Shown here one piece after another: positions 52,266 to 62,255 of a stretch of DNA of 64,000 bases. The notes beneath the pieces are model-generated. The model was not told where the DNA came from. It saw only the letters and a program-made list of their open reading frames with translations, and ran no database searches. Origin of the DNA: Neotamlana sargassicola (GTDB taxonomy: Bacteria; Bacteroidota; Bacteroidia; Flavobacteriales; Flavobacteriaceae); contig NZ_JAJAPX010000001.1 in assembly GCF_020523965.1 (NCBI RefSeq), positions 744,001-808,000 of the forward strand. The letters run 5' to 3'. Every line of letters begins with the position of its first letter. Position 1 is the first letter of the stretch. The position numbers and the translations under genes are program-made.

Positions 52266-53759
52266 ATGATTTCATTAAAATCGGCGTTAGCAAAACCTTT
52301 TGCAAAACGTGTATATAAAAACATTCAAAAATGGGCAAATAAACCCATTGAAACACAAGAAAAAGTGTTTCAAGAACTTATTGCCACGGCAACTAAAACT
52401 GTATTTGGGCAAGATCACGATTTTGTAAGCATAAATAATCATGCCGATTTTGTAAAGCGTGTTCCAGTTCGAGACTACGAAGGGTTAAAATCTTATGTAG
52501 AACGCATGGTAGCTGGCGAACCCAATGTTTTGTGGGAAGGAAAACCTATTTATTTTGCAAAAACTTCAGGAACTACCTCAGGATCGAAGTTTATTCCAAT
52601 TACCAAAGAAAGCATGCCAACACATGTTGAAGCAGCGAGAAATGCTATTTTAATGTATATTAAAGAAACGGGTAATACCAAGTTTGTAAATGGTAAAATG
52701 ATTTTTTTACAAGGTAGTCCCATTTTAAAAGAACAAAACGGCATTCAGTTAGGGCGTTTATCTGGTATTGTAGCGCATTATGTGCCTAAATATCTGCAAA
52801 AAAACAGATTGCCATCGTGGGAAACAAATTGTATAGACGATTGGGAAACAAAGGTAGATGCTATTGTTGAAGAAACGTTACCAGAAAACATGACTGTAAT
52901 TTCTGGAATTCCGTCGTGGGTACAAATGTATTTCGAAAAAATTAAAGCCAAAACAGGTAAACCAGTTGGTGATGTGTTTAAAAACTTTAACCTGTTTATT
53001 TTTGGTGGTGTAAATTACGAACCGTATCGAGCCAAATTCGAAAAGCTTATAGGCAGAAAAGTTGATAGTATTGAGCTGTATCCCGCAAGCGAAGGCTTTT
53101 TTGCTTTTCAAGATAAACAAAACGAAAAAGGCATGTTGCTTCAATTAAATTCGGGCATATTTTACGAGTTTATTAAAGCCGATGAATTTTTTACAGAAAG
53201 CCCAAAACGAATTACAATTAAAGACGTAGTTATTGGTGTAAATTATGTTATGTTAATTTCAACCAATGCAGGTTTGTGGGCCTATAATATTGGAGATACA
53301 GTACAATTTACTTCTATAAAACCATATCGTGTAATTGTTTCAGGTAGAATAAAACATTTTATTTCGGCCTTTGGCGAGCATGTTATTGGCAAAGAAGTAG
53401 AGCAAGCTATGCAAGATGCTATTGCCGGAACAAGCATTCAAGTTTCAGAGTTTACCGTAGCTCCTCAAATTAATCCCGATCAAGGCTTGCCTTACCACGA
53501 ATGGTTTGTAGAGTTTGAGAATGGACCCGATAATTTAATAGAGTTAGCAAAAAAAATAGACGAATCGCTGCAAAAACAAAATACTTATTATTTCGATTTA
53601 ATTCAAGGTAAAGTATTACAAACATTAAAAATTACTACGGTAAAAAAGAACGGTTTTCAAGAGTATATGAAATCTATAGGCAAATTAGGTGGGCAAAACA
53701 AGATACCACGACTGGCAAACGACAGAAAAATTGTAGACCAATTTACTCAAATCAATTAA
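52266..53759 (+). CDS. GH3 auxin-responsive-type acyl-adenylating enzyme
   Basis: A 497-residue soluble enzyme of the GH3 family named after plant auxin-conjugating proteins (unrelated to glycoside hydrolase family 3). It belongs to the ANL-like adenylating enzymes: ATP-binding motif TSGTTSGSKFIPIT begins at residue 98-99, with YPASEGFFAFQ and NIGDTVQF motifs downstream. Such enzymes join amino acids to carboxylic acids through an adenylate; bacterial substrates are not known. It directly follows the M23 peptidase gene with no gap, so they share an operon. Confidence 0.88.
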   Translation: MISLKSALAKPFAKRVYKNIQKWANKPIETQEKVFQELIATATKTVFGQDHDFVSINNHADFVKRVPVRDYEGLKSYVERMVAGEPNVLWEGKPIYFAKTSGTTSGSKFIPITKESMPTHVEAARNAILMYIKETGNTKFVNGKMIFLQGSPILKEQNGIQLGRLSGIVAHYVPKYLQKNRLPSWETNCIDDWETKVDAIVEETLPENMTVISGIPSWVQMYFEKIKAKTGKPVGDVFKNFNLFIFGGVNYEPYRAKFEKLIGRKVDSIELYPASEGFFAFQDKQNEKGMLLQLNSGIFYEFIKADEFFTESPKRITIKDVVIGVNYVMLISTNAGLWAYNIGDTVQFTSIKPYRVIVSGRIKHFISAFGEHVIGKEVEQAMQDAIAGTSIQVSEFTVAPQINPDQGLPYHEWFVEFENGPDNLIELAKKIDESLQKQNTYYFDLIQGKVLQTLKITTVKKNGFQEYMKSIGKLGGQNKIPRLANDRKIVDQFTQIN

Positions 53760-53771
53760 GTTAAATAGTAC

Positions 53772-53779
53772 TATATTTG
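53772..53779 (+). promoter_or_regulatory. -7 box TATATTTG
   Basis: An exact TAnnTTTG match 19 bases before the start at 53799. It probably drives the unknown protein and the following polysaccharide genes. No clear -33 TTG is seen. Confidence 0.55.
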
Positions 53780-53798
53780 TATCCTACTAAATCTTAAT

Positions 53799-55487
53799 AT
53801 GGATAGTAAAAAGCATCAAGGAAGAACAAGAGCACAGGAAAGCTCTAACGCTATAGAACGTATGTATATTACCATGCGTCACCTGTTTAATCGCGGTTTT
53901 TATAAACCAATGGGCATTTCTGGTGAAACTTTAAGGCAAGCATTATTGTCTTTACGCCCAGAAATTTATGGGTCTGTAGCAGATGAAAAAGCCGAATTAG
54001 AAGGATTGCTATATGTAATTGATAGGCTTCCCTCTGGCATTGAAGAATGTTCGTTTATAAATCTAACTAGCGATGAGGGTTACTCGAACTCACATTTTAA
54101 AGCTATAATTCCCGAAAAACGACGCCGAAATTGTTATCGCATCGATAATGAGCAAATGAATATTGAGATTACTCGAGGGCGTTCAGAAATTTATGACATT
54201 TTAACGCACCTTACTTTTTTATTTATTGAATCTCATAAAATAAGTAATCGCGTTTTAATTAACGAAGAAGGATTAACCACAAGAGATTGGGAAAAGCTTG
54301 AAAATGCTGTTTTAAGTAAAAAGAAATTAAGTCAAGAAGAGCGAGAAATAGCAATAACACACACGGCTAATATTTTAGGTAGAACTTTTAGAGAGATTAC
54401 AACAGTTTATAATAGTTTTGCTACACAAAAACAACCAGAAAGATTATTACATATTGTTTATTGGCTGGGTAAATTAGCTATTGAAGAACAAGTAAATAAT
54501 AAAAAGCGCACCGTTACTTTTACTCCAGTGCTTAGAGAACGTATTGGGCATCATATTCATGGAGAAATTTGGGCAGATACAGTAAAAGAAACACTTTATA
54601 AAAACGGGTTATTAAATAGGCCAATACATATAATTAGTGCAAATATGCATAGCGTAATGAATACACTTTTCGCATTCAGCGCTTTAAAAACAGAGTTTAA
54701 TAAAAAAGATGCGTTTCAAGTTTATGAAGCTTTAAGTAAAGGTGAAAATGCCACTTTACGCAATAAAATAACAAAAGAAGCCTTGCAAAAAGGCATGATT
54801 TATATTGATGATAAATCGGGAGCAAATATTGATGTTCAAATTTTTGACACAGAAAAACTCGATGCCTCAAAAATAGATTTAGATATTTCAGAAAAGGTAT
54901 TGAAAGAAACCAAACCTGTAATTTTAGTAATGGATTATGCGTTTGGTGAGCAGGCTTATGAAACTATCGATGAGCTTTTAAAACCATACCAGGCCAAAGG
55001 GAAAAAGGTACATTTAAATGTTGATTCCGTTTCAATTATGGGAAAAGCAGGTATTTTAGAAGGTGGTAAAGGTGATATTATGATTCCTTTTGCACATATT
55101 TTTGAAGGAACAGCAGATAATTATCCTTTTGAAAACGAACTTAAAAAAGAAGATTTAGAAGGTCAAGGCGTCGATGTTTACGAAGGCTCTATGATTACCG
55201 TTTTAGGAACCTCGTTACAAAACAAAGATATTTTAAAGTTTTTTTATAACTCCACTTGGCAAGTTATTGGGCTAGAAATGGAAGGGGCACACTATCAAAA
55301 AGCGATTCAAGCCGCTGCAAAAGTACGTGGTAGTATTGGTCCAGATGTTAAAGTACGTTATGCTTATTATGCTAGCGATAATCCGTTAGAAACAGGAGCA
55401 ACATTAGCGTCGGGAGGTTTAGGAACCTCTGGAGTAAGACCAACTTATTTAATAACAAGAACAATTTTAAAACAAATATTGAATTAA
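53799..55487 (+). CDS. Large conserved protein of unknown function (DUF6909-like)
   Basis: A 562-residue soluble protein without signal peptide or membrane segment. The N-terminal half is helical (ESSNAIERMYITMRHLFNRG, and a conserved LHIVYWLGKLAIEEQ at about 223-237). The C-terminal half looks like an alpha/beta domain with VILVMDYAFGEQAYETIDELL, DSVSIMGKAGILEGGKGD, and WQVIGLEMEGAHYQKAI. The EMEGA element recalls the active-site loop of nucleoside phosphorylases and nucleosidases (EMEGA or DMESA); this is a suggestion, not a demonstrated homology. I believe the family is the Bacteroidota DUF6909; that name is from memory. It lies 12 bases upstream of the Wzz-like gene. Confidence 0.6.
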   Translation: MDSKKHQGRTRAQESSNAIERMYITMRHLFNRGFYKPMGISGETLRQALLSLRPEIYGSVADEKAELEGLLYVIDRLPSGIEECSFINLTSDEGYSNSHFKAIIPEKRRRNCYRIDNEQMNIEITRGRSEIYDILTHLTFLFIESHKISNRVLINEEGLTTRDWEKLENAVLSKKKLSQEEREIAITHTANILGRTFREITTVYNSFATQKQPERLLHIVYWLGKLAIEEQVNNKKRTVTFTPVLRERIGHHIHGEIWADTVKETLYKNGLLNRPIHIISANMHSVMNTLFAFSALKTEFNKKDAFQVYEALSKGENATLRNKITKEALQKGMIYIDDKSGANIDVQIFDTEKLDASKIDLDISEKVLKETKPVILVMDYAFGEQAYETIDELLKPYQAKGKKVHLNVDSVSIMGKAGILEGGKGDIMIPFAHIFEGTADNYPFENELKKEDLEGQGVDVYEGSMITVLGTSLQNKDILKFFYNSTWQVIGLEMEGAHYQKAIQAAAKVRGSIGPDVKVRYAYYASDNPLETGATLASGGLGTSGVRPTYLITRTILKQILN

Positions 55488-55499
55488 TATAAAACAAAA

Positions 55500-56582
55500 A
55501 TGAGTAAAGATTTACAACCATCATCGCAAAAATCTGAAGAAGTAGATTTAGGTCAGTTGTTTAAAATTATAGGCAATGCTTTCAATAAATTTTTAAATTT
55601 TATTGCTGGTATTTTTAAAGGTATATATAAGGTTATACTTTTATTATTAATTCATATATATAAACGTTTTGTTTGGTATGCTGGAGCAATAGTTTTAGGG
55701 TTAATTTTAGGTTTTGTAATTGATTCAAAATCAGATAATTTATATGGTGCTAATATGTATATTGAGACAAATTTTCAATCTGCTAGACAGGTTTACGAAA
55801 ACATAAAGCAATTTCATCAGCTAGCAAATGTAGATAAGGATTCTTTAGAATTAGCAAAAGCTCTCAATATTTCTGTAACTGAAGCTGCCAAATTAAAAGG
55901 ATTTTATATTGAACCAGATTTGGATGAAAATAATATGGCCCAAATGTATTCAGAGTTTTACACGAAGTTAGATTCTATTTCGAAAGTTGAAATGAATTAT
56001 CAATTGTACAAAGAGTCTTTAACACCATATAATTTTTCCATTCATAGAATAGGGGTTGCCTCTACTGATAAATATTTGTACAAAAAAATAGAAAAAGCTT
56101 TTGGAGATGAACTAGCTGAAAATCAGTATTTAGAAGATATTTTAGACGTAAATATTGATAATTTTAATACCGAATATGAAACTTTAAACGAGCAAATAAA
56201 TAAAACAGATTCTCTAGCGGCTGAATATTTAAAAATTAGGATTTCTGAATCTAGAAAAGAACCTATCCCAGGTTCTGGTACAAATTTATATATGGGCAAT
56301 CAGGAGTCAACAAGTTTAATCGTTGATGAGTCTAAATTATTAGAAAAGAGGCTTTTACTTGAAAGTAGAAAAAGAGACATCATGCGAAATAAGGTAGAAC
56401 AACAAAAGGTTGTTAATATTCTTGCTGGTTTTCCAAAATCTGGTTACGATATTAGTGTTTGGAATCAGAAGAAGAAATTTACACTACCAATAATATTTTT
56501 TGGAGCAACATTTATATTTTTCTTACTTTTCGGTTTAAAAAAATATCTAGATTCAGAAAGCAAAAATTTACAATTAAATTAA
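55500..56582 (+). CDS. Wzz/GumC-like chain-length determinant protein
   Basis: A 360-residue inner-membrane protein with membrane segments at about 55-78 (FVWYAGAIVLGLILGFVID) and about 325-348, framing a periplasmic, mostly helical region with coiled-coil propensity. This is the layout of polysaccharide co-polymerases that set chain length of surface glycans. Sequence marks are weak and no tyrosine-kinase domain is fused. It directly precedes the rhamnose genes (1-base gap), supporting a polysaccharide role. Confidence 0.7.
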   Translation: MSKDLQPSSQKSEEVDLGQLFKIIGNAFNKFLNFIAGIFKGIYKVILLLLIHIYKRFVWYAGAIVLGLILGFVIDSKSDNLYGANMYIETNFQSARQVYENIKQFHQLANVDKDSLELAKALNISVTEAAKLKGFYIEPDLDENNMAQMYSEFYTKLDSISKVEMNYQLYKESLTPYNFSIHRIGVASTDKYLYKKIEKAFGDELAENQYLEDILDVNIDNFNTEYETLNEQINKTDSLAAEYLKIRISESRKEPIPGSGTNLYMGNQESTSLIVDESKLLEKRLLLESRKRDIMRNKVEQQKVVNILAGFPKSGYDISVWNQKKKFTLPIIFFGATFIFFLLFGLKKYLDSESKNLQLN

Positions 56583-56583
56583 C

Positions 56584-57627
56584 ATGAAAATTCTAATAAC
56601 TGGCGGTGCAGGTTTTATAGGTTCGCATGTGGTTAGGTTATTTGTGAAAAAATACCCTGATTACCAAATTTATAACCTTGATGCCTTAACCTACGCTGGA
56701 AATTTAGAAAACTTAAAAGACATTGAAAAAGAACCAAATTATGCGTTTATAAAAGTTGATATAACAGATGAACATGCCATTAGTGAGCTTTTTAAAACTT
56801 ATAAATTTGATAACGTAATTCATCTTGCGGCAGAATCACATGTAGATCGCTCCATCACAGATCCGCTGTCATTTGTAAAAACGAATGTAATAGGTACTTT
56901 AAATTTACTTAATGCGTTTAAGGAGCTCTGGAAAGGTGATTTTGAAGGCAAGCGCTTTTATCATATAAGTACAGATGAGGTTTATGGAACTCTCGGAGAA
57001 ACGGGTTTGTTTACTGAAACGACATCTTACGATCCAAATTCGCCGTATTCTGCTTCAAAAGCAAGTTCCGACCATTTTGTTCGTGCTTATGGCGAAACTT
57101 ATGGATTACCTTTTGTAATATCCAATTGTTCCAATAATTACGGGCAAAATCAGTTTCCAGAAAAATTAATTCCGTTATTTATAAATAACATTATAAATAA
57201 AACACCATTGCCTGTTTATGGTGATGGAAATTATACTAGAGATTGGCTGTACGTTGTAGATCATGCCATAGCTATAGATTTGGTTTTTCATAAAGGAAAG
57301 AACGCCGAAACTTATAATATTGGTGGATTTAACGAATGGAAAAATATCGATTTGGTTAAAGAATTATGTAAACAAATGGATGCTAAATTGGGGAACCCAG
57401 AAGGCACATCAGAGCAATTAATTACGTTTGTAAAAGATCGTCCAGGGCACGATTTACGTTACGCTATTGATGCATCAAAAATTAATAAAGAATTAGGTTG
57501 GAGTCCTTCGGTTACGTTTCAAGAAGGTTTAAAAATTACAATCGATTGGTATTTGTCGAATGCCAATTGGTTAAAAAGTGTTACCTCTGGTGCTTATCAA
57601 AATTATTACGAAAAACAGTATAGCTAA
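56584..57627 (+). CDS. rfbB: dTDP-glucose 4,6-dehydratase
   Basis: A 347-residue SDR enzyme that converts dTDP-glucose to dTDP-4-keto-6-deoxyglucose, second step of dTDP-L-rhamnose synthesis. Seen are the NAD motif GGAGFIGSH at 7-15, HLAAESHVDRSI, the active-site STDEVYG (Asp-Glu), and the YSASK Tyr/Lys pair. The C-terminus is complete. It is the first of four rhamnose genes in one operon (rfbB-A-C-D). Confidence 0.96.
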   Translation: MKILITGGAGFIGSHVVRLFVKKYPDYQIYNLDALTYAGNLENLKDIEKEPNYAFIKVDITDEHAISELFKTYKFDNVIHLAAESHVDRSITDPLSFVKTNVIGTLNLLNAFKELWKGDFEGKRFYHISTDEVYGTLGETGLFTETTSYDPNSPYSASKASSDHFVRAYGETYGLPFVISNCSNNYGQNQFPEKLIPLFINNIINKTPLPVYGDGNYTRDWLYVVDHAIAIDLVFHKGKNAETYNIGGFNEWKNIDLVKELCKQMDAKLGNPEGTSEQLITFVKDRPGHDLRYAIDASKINKELGWSPSVTFQEGLKITIDWYLSNANWLKSVTSGAYQNYYEKQYS

Positions 57628-57633
57628 TCATTT

Positions 57634-58503
57634 ATGAAAGGGATTATTCTAGCAGGCGGATCGGGAACTAGGTTGCATCCATTAACACTTAGTGTTAGTA
57701 AGCAGCTTATGCCGGTATACGATAAACCTATGATTTATTATCCGCTTTCAACGTTAATTTATTCTGGTATAAATGAAATTTTAATTATTTCAACACCTAA
57801 AGATTTACCTTTGTTTAAAGATTTATTAGGCGATGGCAAAAAATACGGATGTCGTTTTGAATATGCTGTTCAAGAGGCACCAAACGGATTAGCTGAAGCT
57901 TTTATAATTGGGGCTGATTTTATTGGTAACAATAAAGTTGCTCTTATTTTGGGCGATAATATTTTTTACGGTTCGGGTTTAAGCAATTTGTTACAAGCTA
58001 ATAATAATCCAGATGGTGGTATTATTTACGCCTATCGTGTTCATGATCCCGAGCGTTATGGCGTTGTTGAGTTTAATAACGAAGGACAAGCGGTTTCTAT
58101 TGAAGAAAAGCCAGAAAACCCAAAATCCAATTATGCTGTACCAGGTATTTATTTTTACGATAACTCGGTGGTAGAAATTGCAAAAAACATAAAACCAAGT
58201 AAACGAGGTGAACTTGAAATAACCGATGTAAATAAAACTTATTTAAAACAAGGAAAACTTAACGTAAGTGTACTCGATAGAGGAACCGCTTGGTTAGATA
58301 CGGGTACATTTCAATCACTTATGCAAGCCTCACAGTTTGTCGAAGTTATTGAGGAGCGTCAAGGTTTAAAAATTGGCTCTCCAGAAGCAGCAGCTTTCGA
58401 AATGGGTTTTATAAATGAAGACGACTTTATTGCATTAGCAAATCCACTACTTAAAAGTGGCTACGGTAAAAATTTATTAGGATTACTTAATAGTAAAAAA
58501 TGA
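57634..58503 (+). CDS. rfbA: Glucose-1-phosphate thymidylyltransferase
   Basis: A 289-residue nucleotidyltransferase making dTDP-glucose from glucose-1-phosphate and dTTP, the first step toward dTDP-rhamnose. The opening [20 protein letters not shown] and the metal-site region [11 protein letters not shown] are standard, as are [14 protein letters not shown] and GTAWLDTGT. Its last 4 bases overlap the start of rfbC (ATGA), indicating coupling. Confidence 0.96.
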   Translation: MKGIILAGGSGTRLHPLTLSVSKQLMPVYDKPMIYYPLSTLIYSGINEILIISTPKDLPLFKDLLGDGKKYGCRFEYAVQEAPNGLAEAFIIGADFIGNNKVALILGDNIFYGSGLSNLLQANNNPDGGIIYAYRVHDPERYGVVEFNNEGQAVSIEEKPENPKSNYAVPGIYFYDNSVVEIAKNIKPSKRGELEITDVNKTYLKQGKLNVSVLDRGTAWLDTGTFQSLMQASQFVEVIEERQGLKIGSPEAAAFEMGFINEDDFIALANPLLKSGYGKNLLGLLNSKK

Positions 58504-59045
58504 TAGTATCAGAAACCAAACTAAAAGGTTGTTTTATTTTAGAGCCTAAAGTTTTTAACGATAGTAGAGGTTATTTTCTTGAAAGTTTTAATCAAAAAAC
58601 GTTTAAAGAAAAAACAGGTGTTACTATAAATTTCGTTCAAGATAACGAATCGCTTTCTTCAAGAGGCGTATTACGCGGCTTGCATTTTCAAAAGGGAGAT
58701 TTTGCTCAAGCAAAATTAGTAAGAGCTGTTAAAGGAAGTGTTTTAGATATAGTGGTAGATATAAGAAAAGATTCCTTAACTTTTGGTGAACATGTTGCAG
58801 TAGAATTATCCGAAGAAAATAAAAAACAATTATTTGTACCTCGTGGTTTCGCTCATGGATTTGTGGTATTAAGCGAAACAGCTTTGTTTTCATATAAATG
58901 CGATAATTTTTATAATAAAGCTTCTGAAGGAGGTATTATTTACAACGATAAAAACTTAAATATCGATTGGAAACTAAACGAATCTGAATTTATAATTTCA
59001 GAGAAAGATTTGGTGCTTCCAACGCTCGAAATGGCTAAGATATGA
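58500..59045 (+). CDS. rfbC: dTDP-4-dehydrorhamnose 3,5-epimerase
   Basis: A 181-residue cupin-fold epimerase, third step of dTDP-L-rhamnose synthesis. Catalytic His H62 is in RGLHFQKG; the base-pair Asp and Tyr lie in the [12 protein letters not shown] and [18 protein letters not shown] stretches. Length is normal. It overlaps rfbA and rfbD by 4 bases each. Confidence 0.95.
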   Translation: MIVSETKLKGCFILEPKVFNDSRGYFLESFNQKTFKEKTGVTINFVQDNESLSSRGVLRGLHFQKGDFAQAKLVRAVKGSVLDIVVDIRKDSLTFGEHVAVELSEENKKQLFVPRGFAHGFVVLSETALFSYKCDNFYNKASEGGIIYNDKNLNIDWKLNESEFIISEKDLVLPTLEMAKI

Positions 59046-59893
59046 TACAAATTTTGGTTACTGGCGCCAATGGGCAGTTAGCCCAATGCTTAAAAACGTT
59101 GACTACAAACCTTGAAGGGTATCAATTTTATTTTTATTCTCGTAACGATTTCGATATTTCAGATAAAGCTAAAGTTGAGGCTATATTTAAAACCAAAAAC
59201 TTTTCATTTTGTATAAATTGCGCCGCTTTTACAAATGTTGACACTAGCGAATCCAATAAAGAAACATCAGATTTAATAAATCATAAAGCGGTTTATAATT
59301 TAGCTGTTGCGTGTACACAAAACAATGTAAAATTAATACATGTTTCAACCGATTTTGTATTCGACGGCAATCAATCTTTACCGTATCAAGAAACCGATAA
59401 AACAAACCCTTTAGGCGTTTACGGAAACTCCAAATTATTAGGTGAAAAAGCGATACAAAATACCCTTAAAGCGCATTATATTTTGCGTACATCGTGGTTG
59501 TACTCGGAGTTTGGAAACAATTTTTTAAAAACCATGTTACGTTTGGCAGAAACAAGACCAGAAATTGGTGTGGTTTTCGATCAGGTTGGAACACCAACTT
59601 ATGCTGTAGATTTAGCAGCATTAATTATTTCAATTATTCAAAAAGATAACGATGCTTTTGGTGTGTATCATTACAGTAACGAAGGTGTGGCAAGTTGGTA
59701 CGATTTTGCAGTGGCAATTTTTAATTTAAAAAATTTAAACACAAAAGTGTTGCCAATTCGCTCAATACAATATCCAACGCCAGCAAAACGACCAAGTTTT
59801 AGTGTTTTTGATAAGCAAAAAGTAAAGCATACCTTTAACGTTTCTATTCCGCATTGGAGAACAAGTTTAGAAAAGTGTTTACAAAACGTTTAA
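59042..59893 (+). CDS. rfbD: dTDP-4-dehydrorhamnose reductase
   Basis: A 283-residue SDR reductase, last step of dTDP-L-rhamnose synthesis. The NADPH motif is VTGANGQLAQCL at 6-17; NCAAFTNVDTSESN and the catalytic VSTDFVFDG and YGNSKLLGE (Tyr/Lys) are present. Complete length. The sugar-dehydrogenase gene begins one base after its stop. Confidence 0.95.
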   Translation: MIQILVTGANGQLAQCLKTLTTNLEGYQFYFYSRNDFDISDKAKVEAIFKTKNFSFCINCAAFTNVDTSESNKETSDLINHKAVYNLAVACTQNNVKLIHVSTDFVFDGNQSLPYQETDKTNPLGVYGNSKLLGEKAIQNTLKAHYILRTSWLYSEFGNNFLKTMLRLAETRPEIGVVFDQVGTPTYAVDLAALIISIIQKDNDAFGVYHYSNEGVASWYDFAVAIFNLKNLNTKVLPIRSIQYPTPAKRPSFSVFDKQKVKHTFNVSIPHWRTSLEKCLQNV

Positions 59894-61165
59894 ATGATGA
59901 ATTATAACATAGCAATTATAGGTTTAGGATATGTGGGGTTACCACTGGCAGTTGAATTTGCTAAAAAATACAAGGTTATTGGCTTTGATATTAGCGAAAA
60001 CCGAATAAACGAACTTAAAAATGCTAATGATAGCACTTTAGAGGTTGAAGAAAGTAGTTTAAAGCAAGTTTTAAACACTCAGGAAAACGGATTAACCCTA
60101 ACAACAACAGCTGCAGACATTGCCGATTGCAATATTTATATTGTAACGGTACCAACGCCGGTCGATAAAAATAATAAACCAGATTTTGCGCCTTTATTAA
60201 AATCGTCGGAACTTGTTGGAAGCGTTTTAAAACACGACGACATTGTAATTTACGAATCTACGGTTTATCCTGGAGCAACAGAGGAGGTTTGTGTTCCTGT
60301 GTTAGAAAAAGTAAGCGGATTAACCTTTAATAAAGATTTTTTCTGTGGTTATTCTCCAGAGCGCATTAATCCGGGAGATAAAACACGAACGGTTACGAAA
60401 ATTACTAAAGTAACGTCTGGGTCTACGCCCGAAATTGGTAAAACGGTTGATGCACTTTATAAGTCAATTATAGAAGCTGGTACACATTTGGCTCCAAGTA
60501 TAAAAGTTGCCGAAGCTGCTAAAGTTATAGAAAATGCACAGCGCGATATTAACATAGCCTTTGTTAACGAGCTGGCCAAAATATTTAATCTTTTAAATAT
60601 TGATACCCATGCGGTTTTAGATGCTGCTGCTACAAAATGGAACTTTTTACATTACAAACCTGGTTTGGTAGGCGGCCATTGCATTGGCGTCGATCCGTTT
60701 TATTTGGCACAAAAAGCACTTGAAGTAGGTTATCACCCAGAAATTATTTTGGCTGGTCGCCGATTAAACGATAGTATGGGCGAATTTGTAGCCACAGAAG
60801 TATTAAAGCTAGCCGTAAAGCGTAATATTGAAATAAATACAGCTAAAGTGCTTATGTTGGGCATAACATTTAAAGAGAATTGCCCAGATATTAGAAACAC
60901 TAAAGCTATTGATGTGTATCGCGCATTAAGCGATTTTAATATGAATGTAGATGTTTACGACCCAAGAGCATCATTCGAGGAAGTTAAGGCAGAATACGGA
61001 ATTGATTTAATAAATACTATCAATAAAACATACGATGTTATTGTGCATTGCGTATCGCATAGTGATTTTTTAAATCTGAATTTTTCAGAAATAAGAACCG
61101 AAAATTCGGTGTTTTACGACGTAAAAGGCACTTTAGATGTTAATTTAATTGATAAACGACTTTAA
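59894..61165 (+). CDS. Nucleotide-sugar dehydrogenase (UDP-HexNAc 6-dehydrogenase type)
   Basis: A 423-residue NAD enzyme of the UDP-glucose/UDP-HexNAc dehydrogenase family, which oxidises C6 of a UDP-sugar to a uronic acid. Rossmann motif IIGLGYVGLPLAVEFA at 7-22; catalytic Cys in GGHCIGVDPFYL; substrate loop PAATKWNFLHYKPG-like at about 250. Sequence resembles WbpO/TviB-type enzymes that make UDP-GalNAcA. Paired with a WbpP/TviC-like epimerase directly after it, so UDP-GalNAcA is the likely product. The two-enzyme pairing is inference from context. Confidence 0.88.
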   Translation: MMNYNIAIIGLGYVGLPLAVEFAKKYKVIGFDISENRINELKNANDSTLEVEESSLKQVLNTQENGLTLTTTAADIADCNIYIVTVPTPVDKNNKPDFAPLLKSSELVGSVLKHDDIVIYESTVYPGATEEVCVPVLEKVSGLTFNKDFFCGYSPERINPGDKTRTVTKITKVTSGSTPEIGKTVDALYKSIIEAGTHLAPSIKVAEAAKVIENAQRDINIAFVNELAKIFNLLNIDTHAVLDAAATKWNFLHYKPGLVGGHCIGVDPFYLAQKALEVGYHPEIILAGRRLNDSMGEFVATEVLKLAVKRNIEINTAKVLMLGITFKENCPDIRNTKAIDVYRALSDFNMNVDVYDPRASFEEVKAEYGIDLINTINKTYDVIVHCVSHSDFLNLNFSEIRTENSVFYDVKGTLDVNLIDKRL

Positions 61166-61167
61166 GC

Positions 61168-62151
61168 ATGTACGAAAACAAATATCACGACCAAGATTTA
61201 AGTCAATATTCCTTTTTGGTAACAGGTGGTGCCGGGTTTATTGGTTCTAATCTTGTAGAATATTTGTTAAAGTATAATGCAAAACAAGTGGTTATTTTAG
61301 ATAATCTTGAAACAGGATTACTAAGTAATATTCAGCATTTTATTAAACAGGATAATTGTACGTTTATTGAAGGCGATATTTGTGATTTAGAAACCTGCCA
61401 AAAAGCTGTAGAAGGTGTCGATTTTATTTTACATCAAGCGGCATTAGGTTCGGTGCCACGTTCAATAAAAAACCCCATAAAAACAAATGATGTAAACGTA
61501 ACAGGTTTTCTAAATATGTTAATGGCGGCAATAGCATCGCCTACATTAATTAAAATGGTTTATGCGGCCTCTTCTAGTACTTATGGCGATCATCCAGATT
61601 TACCTAAAGTAGAAGATAAAATTGGTAACCCTTTATCGCCTTATGCTGTTACAAAATACGTTAACGAGTTGTATGCCGACGTTTTTAATAAAACCTACGA
61701 CCTACAAATTGCAGGTTTGCGCTATTTTAATGTTTTTGGGCCAAAACAACAGCCCAATGGTGCTTATGCGGCTGTAATTCCCTTATTTTTTAAAGGGGCA
61801 ATAAATAATTCCGAAGTAAAAATAAATGGTGATGGCGAGCAAACCAGAGATTTTACTTATATCGAAAATGTAGTTCAGGCCAATATAAAAGCACTTTTTG
61901 CCGAAGTAGATAAACACGAAGTTTATAATGTAGCTTTTGGTGAAAGAATAAGCATAAACAAGCTATGGGAAACTATTAAAGCGTTTACTAATTCGCAAGC
62001 TAGTACAGAGTATGGACCAACTAGAGTAGGTGATGTAAAAAACTCTTTAGCTAATATCGAAAAGGCAAAAAATCAATTGCAATACAATCCTTTATTTAAC
62101 TTACAAGAAGGCCTACAACAAGCCTTAAAATGGTATTTAGCAAATAATTAA
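61168..62151 (+). CDS. UDP-N-acetylglucosamine 4-epimerase-like (WbpP/TviC type)
   Basis: A 327-residue SDR epimerase. A short N-terminal extension (MYENKYHDQDLSQYSF) before the NAD motif VTGGAGFIGSNLVEYL is typical of WbpP/TviC. QAALGSVPRSIKNP and the catalytic SSTYGD and SPYAVTKY (Tyr/Lys) follow. It would interconvert UDP-GlcNAc and UDP-GalNAc, or act on the uronic acid form. It starts 2 bases after the dehydrogenase stop and ends the operon; no terminator was found. Confidence 0.87.
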   Translation: MYENKYHDQDLSQYSFLVTGGAGFIGSNLVEYLLKYNAKQVVILDNLETGLLSNIQHFIKQDNCTFIEGDICDLETCQKAVEGVDFILHQAALGSVPRSIKNPIKTNDVNVTGFLNMLMAAIASPTLIKMVYAASSSTYGDHPDLPKVEDKIGNPLSPYAVTKYVNELYADVFNKTYDLQIAGLRYFNVFGPKQQPNGAYAAVIPLFFKGAINNSEVKINGDGEQTRDFTYIENVVQANIKALFAEVDKHEVYNVAFGERISINKLWETIKAFTNSQASTEYGPTRVGDVKNSLANIEKAKNQLQYNPLFNLQEGLQQALKWYLANN

Positions 62152-62162
62152 TCTAGAAAAAA

Positions 62163-62192
62163 TTGGAATAAACCGCAATTATTCTATTTTTG
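62163..62192 (+). promoter_or_regulatory. Promoter: TTG -33 and TATTTTTG -7
   Basis: TTG (62163-62165) and TATTTTTG (62185-62192, exact TAnnTTTG) are 19 bases apart, a textbook Bacteroidota promoter. It lies 63 bases before cysQ and so separates the sulfur genes from the polysaccharide operon. Confidence 0.72.
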
Positions 62193-62255
62193 TAAAAAAT
62201 TAAACCCTATTAAATTGGTAGGAAAAATAGAAATTACATATTAAAGCAAATTTTT

